Origin: Brachionus koreanus
Taxonomy: Eukaryota; Rotifera; Eurotatoria; Ploima; Brachionidae
Assembly (NCBI GenBank): GCA_016987375.1
Contig: PJRA01000160.1
Coordinates: 1,094,210-1,117,055 of the forward strand
Direction of reading: 5' to 3'
Length of the DNA stretch: 22,846 bases
The position numbers were made by a program, and so were the translations under genes. The notes below the pieces were generated by a model, which saw nothing but the letters and a program-made list of their open reading frames with translations, did not search any database and had not been told where the DNA came from. This document shows positions 1 to 10,305 of the stretch, piece by piece. The number at the start of each line of letters is the position of its first letter. The stretch's first letter is position 1.

Positions 1-921
1 AATCAAGCATGACAACAAGCCGAAGCTACTGGGGCTCAAATTTGATAAGAACTTGACGTTCTATGACCACATTCAGGAAATTAATACTAGAGTTGATCGC
101 AGAATCAACATGATGCGATCAATTAGGGGCAAGAAATGGGGTGCTTCACCAAAACTTCTATTAACAACGTACAAGACACTAATCAGGCCGATAATGGAGT
201 ATATACCGTTTATCAAGTACAGTGCATCAGAAACAAGCATGATGACACTAGAAATGCGCCAAAAGAAAGCAGTCAAAATAGCGTTTAGACTCCCTTTTTC
301 AACTGCAACAAAGGACTGCTACAAGCTTGCAAGAATCGACAACATCAAGGACCGCTTCGAGTTACTATCAACGCGCTATCTACACAAAGCATGGATAAGC
401 AACAAGCTAATTAGAGACTTAATTGACAGCTACAATCCTAAGTCCAAGCCGCGTATCAGAAACGGAGTCAAACCTATTCTCGCTCACCTTCTTCCGCAAA
501 CAACTCAATTAGCAACACAAACATCAACAAGCCAAACAACTTCATTAGAGATAATTAATCAACCAAAAACAAAGAAAAAAGACAACTGGCAGAAGCTAAT
601 TGACTTTGTTAACCAATTGGACATTTAGTTCAATTAACAACTATAACTGCAACAATCAACAACTCAACAGCTATAAACAATTATAACTCATTAGTTAATC
701 AGTACAGCCTCTGATCAACCAATCAATATCACTCACTAAATGAATCGGGTAAGCAAAACGATAGACAGATACTAAACAACCAAGAAACAAATATTAATGG
801 GTTGAAAAAGGCCGAGCCTTAAAGCAATCCGGTGATTGGATGATGGGCGATGCGCATAATGTTAATTTTGCTAATCAGCTCATACCATCACAAAACTATT
901 TAATTAGTTAGTTAGTTAGTT
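1..921 (+). mobile_element. LINE 3' part with 3' UTR hairpin and TTAG tail
   Basis: The element's coding end is followed by about 290 bases of non-coding sequence. This contains a small perfect hairpin, AAGGC-CGA-GCCTT, at 808-820. It ends in a short TTAG microsatellite at about 903-921, which is how many LINE 3' ends finish. The right boundary is inferred from that microsatellite. The 5' end and the target-site duplication are outside the window. If the boundary is right, the element stops about 36 bases before the H4 start codon. Confidence 0.55.
2..628 (+). pseudogene. Non-LTR retrotransposon reverse transcriptase, C-terminal fragment
   Basis: This is the tail of the ORF2 of a LINE (jockey/CR1-like). 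The frame is open from base 2, so the protein continues off the left edge of the window. What is seen is the region just after the RT palm: a KLLGLKFD block near the left edge (the 'FLG' motif of LINE RTs) and then a thumb-like helical stretch with TYKTLIRPIMEY. A basic, low-complexity Thr/Gln-rich tail ends at TAA. The catalytic motifs A, B and C would lie upstream, outside the window. No stop interrupts the visible 208 codons. It is not the same family as the LINE at 1801-3780: the layout is alike, but the residues differ at most positions. I cannot tell whether the full element is intact. Confidence 0.85.
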
Positions 922-953
922 ACTCACTCGAACACAATTTAAATATATTCTAA

Positions 954-1268
<315 letters not shown>

Positions 1269-1307
1269 TTAATAAAAGTCAAAGAAAAAATTTAATTTAT
1301 ACACCCC

Positions 1308-1323
1308 AGCCCTTTTCAGGGCC
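1308..1323 (+). promoter_or_regulatory. Histone mRNA 3' stem-loop
   Basis: The 16 bases AGCCCTTTTCAGGGCC match the animal replication-dependent histone 3' stem-loop, which is bound by SLBP for 3' processing without polyadenylation. There are five good pairs around a TTTC loop. The bottom pair, normally G-C, is A-C here. The stem-loop lies 39 bases after the H4 stop, a normal distance. I saw no clear purine-rich downstream element. Confidence 0.85.
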
Positions 1324-1383
1324 AAATAAAAATTTAAAAATTAAGCAATTTTAAATCAAATTAATGTAAATCACAGAAAATGA

Positions 1384-1448
1384 GGCAATGTGAAATTTTC
1401 AATACAAAAATGAAGCAATGAAAATTTTGTATGAAATTTCACATTGCC
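1384..1448. mobile_element. 65-bp Mutator-like MITE with 9-bp target duplication
   Basis: An almost perfect palindrome. The outer 15 bases GGCAATGTGAAATTT match the reverse complement of the right end exactly. With one or two single-base gaps the pairing continues for about 25 bases, around a 15-base loop. The 9-mer AGAAAATGA occurs immediately before (1375-1383) and immediately after (1449-1457). A 9-bp duplication and a GG start are typical of Mutator-like elements; that class assignment is inference. It is far too short to encode anything. Confidence 0.85.
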
Positions 1449-1540
1449 AGAAAATGATATTATTTAAATAATTGCAACTGTCGGTTGAAAATACAGTACA
1501 TTTCCAAACAAAGTAGTAGTAATACAGTACATTCCCGCAA

Positions 1541-1589
1541 ACTTTCAGTATTTAAAAATGCAGATTTTGAGAATTTATTTACTGAAAGT
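1541..1589. repeat. Short inverted repeat after the H4 copy
   Basis: ACTTTCAGTA at 1541-1550 pairs perfectly with TACTGAAAGT at 1580-1589. Just upstream, a 13-base block, AATACAGTACATT, occurs twice, near 1489 and 1521. No function is assigned; these may be remnants of another small element. Confidence 0.5.
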
Positions 1590-1800
1590 GATAACAAAAC
1601 TCTCTATTCACAATAAAAGCCGAATCGAAATTAAACTATTTTTATTTTTATAATATGTTAAATGACCTTTTGAAGATTAGATTTTTTTTCTTAAATGTTT
1701 CAATAAAAATTAATTTGTTTAAATAAAACTAAAAAGTTTGTAATTTTTTTATTTTAAGTATTTTCATTAAACATTCCTCTTTTGCCTATGAAACTTTAAG

Positions 1801-3780
1801 ATATTTTTTTTATTATTATTATATTTTATTTATTTGAGGGGAACCCTCAGGCTACTCAGAATGGAACAATGTCCTTCTTTTAGCCTAACGATTATTAAAA
1901 AGGATCACAAATTGATCAAATGTGTTTAGAGTAGAAATCAAAAATAAAATAAAAAAACATAAAAAGCCTAAATAAATATAAAGATTAGCGATTGTTTTTG
2001 GATAAGCGTATTTGGATAAACTATCTTCCATTTAGGAAAATATTAAAATTTTGGAACAAAGAATTAAACTTGGGATTGTTATTCGTTTCGTGCAACATGA
2101 ATTCGTTAAGATCTAAGTTTAGCTGTGCATGGTTTTCACGTCTGATGAAAAAACTTTTGAGAAGTGAATGAGTTCTGTTTGATGTAAGGTCGATCCGTAA
2201 TTTTTCGTGAATGTGGGTTATTCTTGTCCTGATCGGAAAGAACTTAATGTGTCTGAGGGCTTTGGTTTGAAGTTTTTGGATTTCTGGTAAAATTTTTTGG
2301 GTTGCACTAGACAGAGTAATAAAAGCGTAGTCAAAAATTGAACGAATAAAATTCTTGTAAATAATTCTGCAAAGTTCGATGCCATTTTTTAGTTTCAAAC
2401 CTCTAACTCTACTTATTAAGTTTATCTTGGACGTGGCTCTTGAGATGATGCTTTCAAATAATTTTTTAAAGCAGAGCTTCGGATCAAATTGGATACCTAG
2501 AAAAGTCGGGTATGGTTCAAGTGGAATTAAAGTTCCGTCTAGGATAAGTTTAAGTCTGTATTTCGATTCATAGTTAGAACGATGACCTGCTGTTGTGAAC
2601 ACGGTATGAATTGTTTTGCTTGAATTGATGACTAAACCCCATTTTTTGCAGTAAGTGGAGATGAAGTTTATTACTCGATTGAGTGTTTTTTCAATGTCTT
2701 TTAAGGAAGCACTTGAGAACCAAATACATAAATCGTCTGCAAAAAGGGCTTTTTGGACTTCTTTCGGAATAACTTCGGCAATGTCGCTAAAAAATAACGC
2801 GAATAGAGTTGGTGATAAACAACTACCTTGTGGCACTCCATTTAAGATAGGAAATTCATCCGAAAATGAATTATTAACTGATACAAGAAATTTCCTGTTG
2901 GTTAAAAATTGTTTGATCCAGATAAAAAGATAGTGGTTGAGACCAAGTTTTTGAATTTTGTAGAGAATGCCTTGATGTGATGCCTTGTCGAAGGCCTTTT
3001 CAAGATCGAATAATACAGCGCCCGTTTAATATTTTTTACTAAAGCTGGAAATAACTGATTGACTTAGTCTAAAAATATGGTCTTGAGTGCTCATTTTTTT
3101 CCTAAAACCAGATTGGCACGTCGGTAAAATGTTTTTCGATTCAATCCATTTTTGGATTTTGTTATTGATAATTTTTTCTAGAAGCTTGGAAATACAGCTT
3201 ATTAGCGAAATAGGTCTATATGAGTTCAAATCATCTGGTGGCTTCTCTTTTTTCGGGATCATTATTATTTTCGAGACTTTGAGATCGATTGGTATGTGTC
3301 CAAATTTAATGGATGCATTAAACAGATTAAATAAGCGACTCAAAAGGACTTTAGGGCAGTTCTTAAGTGCTTTGTTGTTTACAAGATCTAGCCCAGGCGC
3401 AGATTTGATATTGATTGAATTGAGTGCGGTTAAAAACTCTTGACGACTAATTAGGGCTTCGTTTAGTAAATTTGTTTGATCGGAGTCACTTGGTACTAGA
3501 ATAGGAGTTTCTATCTGCGGGTTGGAATTGAAAATTTTATGTAGGTTTTTTCCAAAATAGAAATAGTAATAAAAATTGATATGAAATTTTTTTTAGCTTT
3601 CGACTAATTATGAGAGCACCGATTGTATTTACACATAATTGATTTAAATGAGTTTCAGGCTTGATAATATCTCAAAATAACTTAGTTTCGAAGGATTGAT
3701 AGTTAGTCATGTTTCCGTTAGGAAAATACTTAAAAATTTTTCTAAAAGTTGTCATTGATGACTTAAAGAGATCTGGACAA
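1801..3780 (-). mobile_element. Decayed jockey-like LINE, 3' part
   Basis: A minus-strand LINE. Its 3' end is on the left: after the RT stop there is a roughly 200-base 3' UTR. This holds a perfect 5-bp hairpin (GAGGG / CCCTC, 1836-1848) and ends in a TAA-rich tail at about 1802-1826. The coding part runs from 2021 to about 3780. The 5' half, including any endonuclease, is not recognisable. No target-site duplication was found. The right boundary is approximate. Confidence 0.75.
2021..3780 (-). pseudogene. LINE reverse transcriptase with internal stops
   Basis: Reading leftwards, the RT domain is nearly complete. There is an upstream APGLDLVNN block, NSYRPISLIS (fingers), and motif A LFDLEKAFD near 2990-3020 with the first catalytic Asp. 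Motif B is GVPQGSCLSP near 2810-2840, motif C is FADDLCIW with the catalytic Asp pair, and a LGIQFDP block and thumb follow. One in-frame TAA at 3026-3028 lies just before motif A; the frame is otherwise open from about 3590 to 2021. Further up, to about 3780, the reading still looks like LINE linker but contains another stop. The SYRPISLIS form and general layout suggest the jockey/CR1 group. The protein cannot be made in full, so the copy is dead unless the stop is read through. Confidence 0.9.
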
Positions 3781-3789
3781 TGAACGCTT

Positions 3790-5287
3790 TTCAATCAAAT
3801 ATATTATGATTATTAGGAGCAAGCAATTAATGAAAATAAAAACAAGACTAAATAAAGACAAATTCAACAATAATAAGAACGACAGAAAAGATAAATTGGA
3901 GCCAAAAATCAACAAGGCTTTTATTATTAACTCTAAATTAATCATACATAAAAGAAACAACCTTTTTTGTAGATAGAATCATATTTGAAAACAAATTTTA
4001 CTTTTACTTCTCCTTAAAGGACGTTAATTTAAAATTAAAAAGATAAATTATTAATTATTTCTTTAACAATTGAAAACCCAAACTCTAGTGCTGTCTAAAT
4101 CATTAACATTTTCAAATTTATGCATTAAATATGACTTTAGACTTTAAAACAATAAAATGTATCTTTAAACTAAGCATAAACTTCTAAATGATTTACTAAA
4201 ATAAAAATATTTCAAGCTTGTTTGCTTAAGCAACTATGAAATGGTTGCACAATTAAATTTTTTCTTTATTAATGCAATGATTTTAAATTAAATAAATTAT
4301 TAATTATTAAATAGCGTTTAATTTGTAATTTATTTGTATATTTGTACACGCTCAAATAATAGTTAAACATTTTAACATCTCTTAAACACTGTTTAAACCG
4401 CTCATTGTAAACATTGTTAACTTTGTCTAGAGATGTAATGTATCTACTTTAAAATAAATGCACAACTAAGTAATTTGGTTTTAAATTGTAATTGAATGTT
4501 CATGAGTGGGTTTTCTTTCGGCTTAATTCTGTAAGATCAAAGTTAAATAAAATCTGGGTTGAAATGACAATCCATTCATTTGAAATTTTCAAAGCATTAT
4601 TTAAAATATTTAAATTGTCTCTAGCGGACATCAAAACGGTCATTATTATTAAGTTAATTATTTTAATTTTACCAATCTGTAATTTTCATCTAAACATAGT
4701 CAAGACTTTAGTTTCACAACAAACTTCTTAAATCTTAAAATTTAATGTCTAAATTTTTGTAAAAATTGTCAAAATTTTATAAAAATTGATTAAGGTGTAG
4801 AGGACTTAAATGCTAAATAGTTTAAATTTTTCGTATTTTTAGTCAATTTAAAAAATATTAATCTTTTTCTGATCATAAAAAAATATAAAATTTTATTGAA
4901 ATTTTTTTAAAATCTTTTGAAATTTGAAGCAAATTTTGTTCACATTACTGAGAATTCAAAAACTAAGAAAATCTTTTTTTAAATAAAAAATTTAACTTTT
5001 TAGAGTGCTTTAATCTCGAAAAAATGCTCCCTACTTGAGCTTTTTAAGTTATTAAAAATTCAACAAATGAGTTTGAAAATTTTCTAAAAATTATTAATTA
5101 TTTTATTGAATAAATTTTAAAAATGGAATATATTAATGAAAAATTCTCGGTTAAAAAACGAATCAAGTGCTGTTGAATTATTCTAATTCTATATATTGAC
5201 TAGAAAATAAATGAATGTTATTTTGATTTATCTGATTCAGGATTTAGGAAATTAATATACAGTTAAAGAGATCGTAGAGATCTTGTG
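3790..5287. other. AT-rich intergenic stretch, no gene seen
   Basis: About 1.5 kb of very AT-rich DNA between the dead LINE and the AP2S1 3' end. Short open frames occur on both strands, but they are low-complexity Leu/Ile/Phe or Lys/Asn strings with no recognisable domain. I found no TIR pair, tandem array or RNA gene. Confidence 0.6.
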
Positions 5288-5821
5288 CTATTCTTGCTGG
5301 GTCAATGTTTGCAGTTGTTTTAGAACTTTTGTTTGACTAGTTTCTCTAATTTCTCCTGCCAAAAACATTTCATCTACCACACTGTAAACCTAAATCAACA
5401 CTTTTATTTAAAGATTTAGATTTTTTTTCTATCTTACTTTATAAAAATTAAAAACTAGATCTAACTCGCAAACGTTATGAAAGTACTCGTTTAGGACCTC
5501 AACAAAATTGTGAATAGCCTCCAAATAGACTAGATTGTTATCATTTACATCGACACAAATGCAAAAATAAAGGCCTGCATAACGACGATAGATTATTTTA
5601 AAATTTCGAAACTTGAAAAAAAAATTTTTCCAAATAAACCTGAATTATTAAAATAAATAATCTCTTACTTCCACAAAATTTGTATGTTTTGCATCTCTTA
5701 CAGTGACCAAAGCATGAACTTCCTCAATTAGTTTCTGTTTCTCATCATCGTCGAAATTCATGTACCATTTGGCTAGTCTAGTTTTACCAGCTCTATTTTG
5801 AATCAAAATAAATCGAATCAT
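5288..5821 (-). CDS. AP2S1: AP-2 complex subunit sigma
   Basis: The small sigma subunit of the AP-2 adaptor, which links cargo and PIP2-rich plasma membrane to clathrin during endocytosis; it helps form the dileucine-signal pocket. Three exons: 5669-5821, 5438-5611 and 5288-5389, giving 51 + 58 + 33 = 142 residues, exactly the animal length. Introns of 57 bp (5612-5668) and 48 bp (5390-5437) have GTAAG donors and AG acceptors. Exon 1 starts [20 protein letters not shown], exon 2 starts [20 protein letters not shown], and exon 3 holds [20 protein letters not shown]. These are the near-invariant sigma2 blocks, so identity is secure. Only the last few residues (TLTQQE) differ noticeably. The start is the first ATG of the family. 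It is transcribed away from NDUFC2. Confidence 0.98.
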
Positions 5822-6335
5822 AGTATGATCTATTGATTTGTTAATTTTTCTAAAAAATATTATTATAACGAAATGATTTACTAGATGAATAAAATATATG
5901 ATAAATTAGCTTTAAATTTCTCAGTTATATCAAGTAACACTATCGTGTATAAAACCCAATTTTTAATTATTTATTCATTTGCATAAAATATTTTAAAATT
6001 AAAGTGAAAAAAGCTTAAAAAATATTTATTGAAGAACATTTGAAGAGCTTGCAAAAAAAAAATTAAATCAAATGATGGGGAAATTAACAAATTTTATCAA
6101 AATTTCACTCTTTTTATTAATTAAAACTAATATTAATTTTTAATTATTAAATCAAATAATTTTTTAATTTAAATTTTGATTTTATTTTAGGTTAGTTTTG
6201 CTAAAGAGTCAATTTTCGCTATCACACATTTTCATTGAACATGTATATATATATATAATATAATTTATAATAAAAATTTTAACTGTAGTTCAAAAAGCGT
6301 CTTTAAAATCATAAATTTGAATTTTATTTATTAAA
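5822..6335. promoter_or_regulatory. Shared divergent promoter region AP2S1 / NDUFC2
   Basis: A 514-bp gap separates the two start codons of head-to-head genes, so it probably carries both promoters. It is strongly AT-rich, with a TA-repeat at about 6243-6262. I could not pick a specific TATA box or initiator. A third gene in the gap is not supported. Confidence 0.5.
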
Positions 6336-6846
6336 ATGGGTGAAGATACTGGTGAAACAAATCAAAGTTATTTGGAAAAAATAACGCCCAAAGACTTGGT
6401 TATGTTTTCCTCTTCGGCACGAAAAATAATAGCTAAAAATGACTTTAGTTATTTGGATGTTGACTACGATCTCCAACTACCAGACCAGAAACAACAAGAT
6501 AGCATACGAGTTTGGGGTCTGCCACAAGCCAGATTGCAGGATCCGGTTCCTCTGGGTGTTTTGCTTGGTTTTAGTGGTGCTAGCATATTTAATTTTTTCA
6601 GAAGAAGACCTGCATTGACAAGTATTTTACGATTAGTCGATGAATTTTTTTAAGATAAAGAAAATATTTAAAGGCATTCACTTACATTTACTCTCATCGT
6701 TGGCTATTGCCGGCATCGCTAAATTAGGATATGCTAAATTCGAAGATTACCGAACTCAAAGAGAATTGGTTATATGGGATTATGTGAAAAAGCATCCAAA
6801 AGACTTTCCAGAAGTCTTTAATCGTAATTTTGCTTCATTTTCATAA
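6336..6846 (+). CDS. NDUFC2: NADH dehydrogenase (complex I) subunit C2
   Basis: An accessory single-pass subunit (B14.5b) of mitochondrial complex I, in the inner membrane. Two overlapping frames are joined by a 52-bp GT-AG intron at 6622-6673. This gives exons 6336-6621 and 6674-6846 and a 152-residue protein. After splicing, the diagnostic order is restored. GLPQARLQDPVPLGVLLGFSG is followed by FFRRRPALTSIHLHLLSS, a hydrophobic segment, then YAKFEDYRTQRELVIWDYVKKHPKDFPE. The RRRP motif, the EDY block and the Y-x-K-x-HP-x-DFPE end are the C2 signature, with nearly the same spacing as in mammals. The first 55 or so residues are an acidic extension with no counterpart I recognise; the mammalian protein is about 119 residues. 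Candidate AATAAA signals are at 6944 and 6967. Confidence 0.92.
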
Positions 6847-6849
6847 TGA

Positions 6850-8063
6850 TTAACTAATTAATTTGTGACAAATAGCTCCGAAAAAATATAAAGATTTGCT
6901 GCTAAGTTGGAAGCCTGTTCGATAGGTTTTGTTTCAGTACAAAAATAAATTAATTGACCAAAACTTAATAAAGTAAAAATAAATTTTATTTTAAAATAAA
7001 ATTAATTATTAACACAAACAAGAAATTTTGATTCATTTATACTTGAATATAACTTGCTTGTCAATTAGAATTTTTTACTTGAATTTAGCCAAAATAATAA
7101 ATTTAAAAAATAATGGTAAAGCTTTCTATTTAAAATTTAATTTTTCTTTCAAAAGTTGAACTGCTCATTTTTTTAAAATTTTAAAATCAAACCCCAATAT
7201 CTTTATGACACAACAATAATTAAAAATTTGACAAATTTTTTAAATTTATTTTAAATAAAATCATATTTTTTTTTTTGAGAAAAAAAAAATTTTTCCACAA
7301 AATTACTGTTTTTTTTAAATAAAAATTTGATCAAAAATAATTTTTATTTAATTGAAGAAAATCTAAAATGATTTTGGCATAGTTGTTTTACTGAACAATA
7401 AATTGTTTACTGATTTGATATGCTTCATCTCTTTAATATTCTAAATTCAATTTTTTCAAATTCAAATTAAAATTGAAAGTTGCATATTACAATTTTTAAA
7501 TTTCTTGAAGGTTTGTGTGATGGTAGCTGGAATATCAGAACTATTAAAGTTGATTTTCAAAGTCATTCTCTTAGGATTCAAGACTAACTATCATAAAGTT
7601 ATTAAATGCCATGATTAGATTTGAAATATTAAAGAACCGGTGTTGGGCAAATCTCAGAAAAGTCAATTCAAAGTCAAAGTGATTAATTGACTTATTTAAA
7701 AAAATTTAAAGTACAATTAAATTATTTTATTCCAAGTCAACACAAAACTGTAGAATCATCTATACACATATATAATAAAAACTTAATAATACTGTTTTTT
7801 TTTTAAATAAAAATTTAATCGAAAATAATTTTTATTTAATTGAAGAAAATGTAAAATTAGTTCAGATATTTTGTCAAAAATATTTATTTACCGGTCTATT
7901 TTATAAATTAAAAATTAAAAAATAATTAAGATAATCTTAATAATTTAGTAAATATATATTTAAACGATATGTTATCTATGATATGTCATAAGAAATAAAA
8001 AAATCTAAATCTTTTTTTAAGAAACATTTTAATTTAGTCTTCTTTAAAATAAGGAAGAAAATT
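6850..8063. other. AT-rich spacer with a duplicated 65-bp block
   Basis: No gene is seen between NDUFC2 and presenilin. The spacer holds a direct repeat (listed separately). At about 7640 there is a lone GTGTTGGGCAA tip followed by AAGTCAA-type repeats, which looks like one end of a hAT element with no partner. The rest is A/T runs. Confidence 0.5.
7304..7857 (+). repeat. Direct repeat pair, about 65 bp each
   Basis: Copies at 7304-7369 and 7790-7857 share TACTG, a T run, and then an AT-rich block ending ATTTAATTGAAGAAAAT. They differ by three substitutions and T-run length. They are 486 bases apart and in the same orientation. They may be the arms of a degraded element or two copies of one repeat; no target duplication was found. 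Confidence 0.6.
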
Positions 8064-9775
8064 ATGTCCGACTTGTTGGATAATAGTCTAAATGAATACG
8101 ATTTACTTAAAGCTGCTAATCATCAATTGGAAAATTACAGATCTGTTAGCCAAATTTAAAACTTAATAAAAAATGATCTAATAAATAATTGATTTTATTT
8201 TACTGAACAGATCAATGCTGAAAGCAGGCAGCAGACTTCATCAATAAATTCAGAAACTGAGGTTAAAATTGTTGAACCTAGAAATTCAAGAAGACCAATC
8301 GATCAGAACCAAGTAAACGCTTCAGTTGAATTATCAAATCGAAATGGAAGCTCAAGCAATGATGAAGAGAATTTAGATGAAATTCAAGAAGAACTAGTTT
8401 TAAAATACGGTGCCCAACATGTAGTTAAACTATTCATTCCTGTAACTATATGCTTGGTATTTGTAATCATCAGCTTAAGTGCAATAAAATCATATCAGAA
8501 AAGCAATGGAGCCCAATTGTAAATTTTTTTCCTAAGTTTTTATTTTTTTAATATTCTTTCAATTATTTAGAATTTACACTCCTTTTAATGAAAATTCACA
8601 AGAGTCTAATGGAACCAAGCTTTGGATGTCTATTGCTAACGCTTCTATTTTTATAGGAGTTGTTGTTGTAATGACAGTTGTTTTAATATTACTTTACAAA
8701 TTTAAATTTTATAAAGTCATTCACGGTTGGCTAGCTTTTTCATCTTTAATGCTTTTATTTTTATTCACATTCATGTTTATTACTGAATTTTTCAAACAAT
8801 TCAATATTGTGATTGACATGATTACTTTATCAATTTTGTTGTGGAATTTTGGCATAGTTGGAATGGCAGCTATACATTGGAAAGGTCCGTTGATTCTTCA
8901 GCAAATTTTTCTAATATTTACTTGTGTTCAAATGGCACTCATTTTTATCAAATACCTTCCCGAATGGACTACATGGGTGCTTTTAGCTTTCATTTCAATT
9001 TGGGACTTGATTGCAGTTCTTTGTCCATTTGGCCCTTTGCGAATTTTGGTCGAGACCGCCAAAAGCCGAAATGACAATTTATTCCCATCTATGGTCTATT
9101 CATGTATTTCTTAAATAAACAATAATTTTTTTTTAAATATTTATGAATAAAGCTACTTTGATTTACATGATGGCCAACCGATCAAATAGCAATACCCCGC
9201 TTGAGCAGGATCTTACATCTAATTTGAATCAAAATGAAAGTGGAAACGAAGCTCCAATAAACAGCAATCAAAATGCGAGAGCAATAAATCAGACTCAAAG
9301 TGGTGATTTAAGAAATAGACATGGAAGTGGCAGAGCTCATCATGCTAATCGTCAAACGATTCAAGAATTAGAGCATCAACAACAAGAGGAGGAAGAAAGT
9401 ATTTAGGAAGAATTGTTTTTGTTTATTTAATTTCAAAAAATAATTATAGATGGTGTTAAGTTGGGACTAGGAGATTTCATATTCTATAGTATTCTGGTTG
9501 GAAAGGCTTCAATTCTTGGAGATTGGAATACAGTAATTGCGTGTTTTGTTGCAATTTTAATTGTAAAATTTAAAAAAACAACATTAAAAAATTTAATTAA
9601 CCAAAATTTTTTTTTATAGGGATTGTGCTTGACTCTTGTTTTGTTAGCCGTATTTCACAAGCCCTTGCCTGCATTACCCATATCTTTGTTTTTCGGTTTG
9701 GTATTTTATTTTTTGACAAATTTAGTTGTGCGTCCATTCTACGAAAATCTAACGTATTATCAAGTTTTCATCTAA
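8064..9775 (+). CDS. PSEN: Presenilin, catalytic subunit of gamma-secretase
   Basis: An intramembrane aspartyl protease that cuts Notch, APP and other type I membrane proteins in the ER/Golgi/endosome system. Six exons: 8064-8144, 8211-8518, 8571-9103, 9153-9398, 9450-9562 and 9620-9775. Introns are 66, 52, 49, 51 and 57 bp, all GT-AG with matching phases, giving 478 residues (human PSEN1 has 467). Exon 2 ends with TM1 after [16 protein letters not shown]. Exon 3 carries TM2-TM6, including [27 protein letters not shown] and FIKYLPEW. Exon 4 is a hydrophilic Asn/Gln-rich cytoplasmic loop. Exon 5 has GLGDF with the second catalytic Asp398. Exon 6 has PALP (444-447) and the C-terminus. The first catalytic Asp275 sits in WDL rather than the usual YDL. 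The exon 1 donor (GTTAGC) is the least certain junction. AATAAA at 9864. Confidence 0.97.
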
Positions 9776-10176
9776 GAAAACTAAAACAATATTTTTGAGA
9801 CAAAAACTTGGCTTGAAACTTCAAAATTTTGAACTGAAAATAATCAAAATTAACTATTAACATAATAAAACTCTATTAGTTTAAATTTTTGTAAAATTGT
9901 TTACAAATATTTTTTTTGAATAAATAAATTTTTTTAAATAATAAATATTTAATTAACAAATTTTTTATTTAAGGAAATTTTAAATTATTTTTGGCTTTTT
10001 GAATGATTTTATTTCAATCAAACGCAATAATGTTTTAAAATTGAATATAAATTTAATTTTTGACGTCCAGTGTTAATTGAACAAGCTTTCAGAAAATATA
10101 AAGAACAGAAGTTCTGCATTTTTTGATCTAAACAAAAAATAAAACTAAACTTTTGGTTTAAAAAATCTATTAAAGG
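9776..10176. other. AT-rich spacer after presenilin
   Basis: Holds the presenilin 3' UTR with AATAAA at 9864-9869 and then AT-rich sequence. I see no other gene or paired repeat. Confidence 0.55.
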
Positions 10177-10305
10177 TAGTGTTGGGGGCCGGCCTAAAGG
10201 CCATGTGACCGGCCAAAATAAATAAAAGCCGAGACCGTGACCGGTAGTCTAAGCGGCCAAAAAGCGGTCAGTCGATTTGAAGGTCTGTGACCGCGTATCT
10301 GTTCA
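10177..10305. mobile_element. GC-rich hAT-like transposon end
   Basis: A sharp GC-rich patch in AT-rich DNA. It starts TAGTGTTGGGGGCCGGCC, a hAT-style tip (TAGNG). It is packed with repeated and inverted ACCGGCC, GCGGCC, GCGGTC and GTGACCG motifs, like hAT subterminal repeats. No matching CCCAACACTA end was found nearby, so this is one end only or a truncated copy. The boundary at 10305 is where the WD40-like coding reading begins. Confidence 0.55.

Noticed and set aside
3763..3960. Minus-strand 65-codon open frame rich in Leu/Ile/Phe
   Set aside because: Low-complexity AT-driven translation beside a dead LINE; no domain, no splice context.
4492..4731. Plus-strand 79-codon open frame
   Set aside because: Starts from no clear context, has a hydrophobic AT-biased composition and no recognisable domain.
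6640..6846. Frameshift or two overlapping genes in NDUFC2
   Set aside because: A 52-bp GT-AG intron joins the frames and restores the family spacing.
9143..9406. Separate small gene starting at 9143
   Set aside because: It is presenilin exon 4 (9153-9398) read with its intron edges; phase and acceptor fit presenilin exactly.
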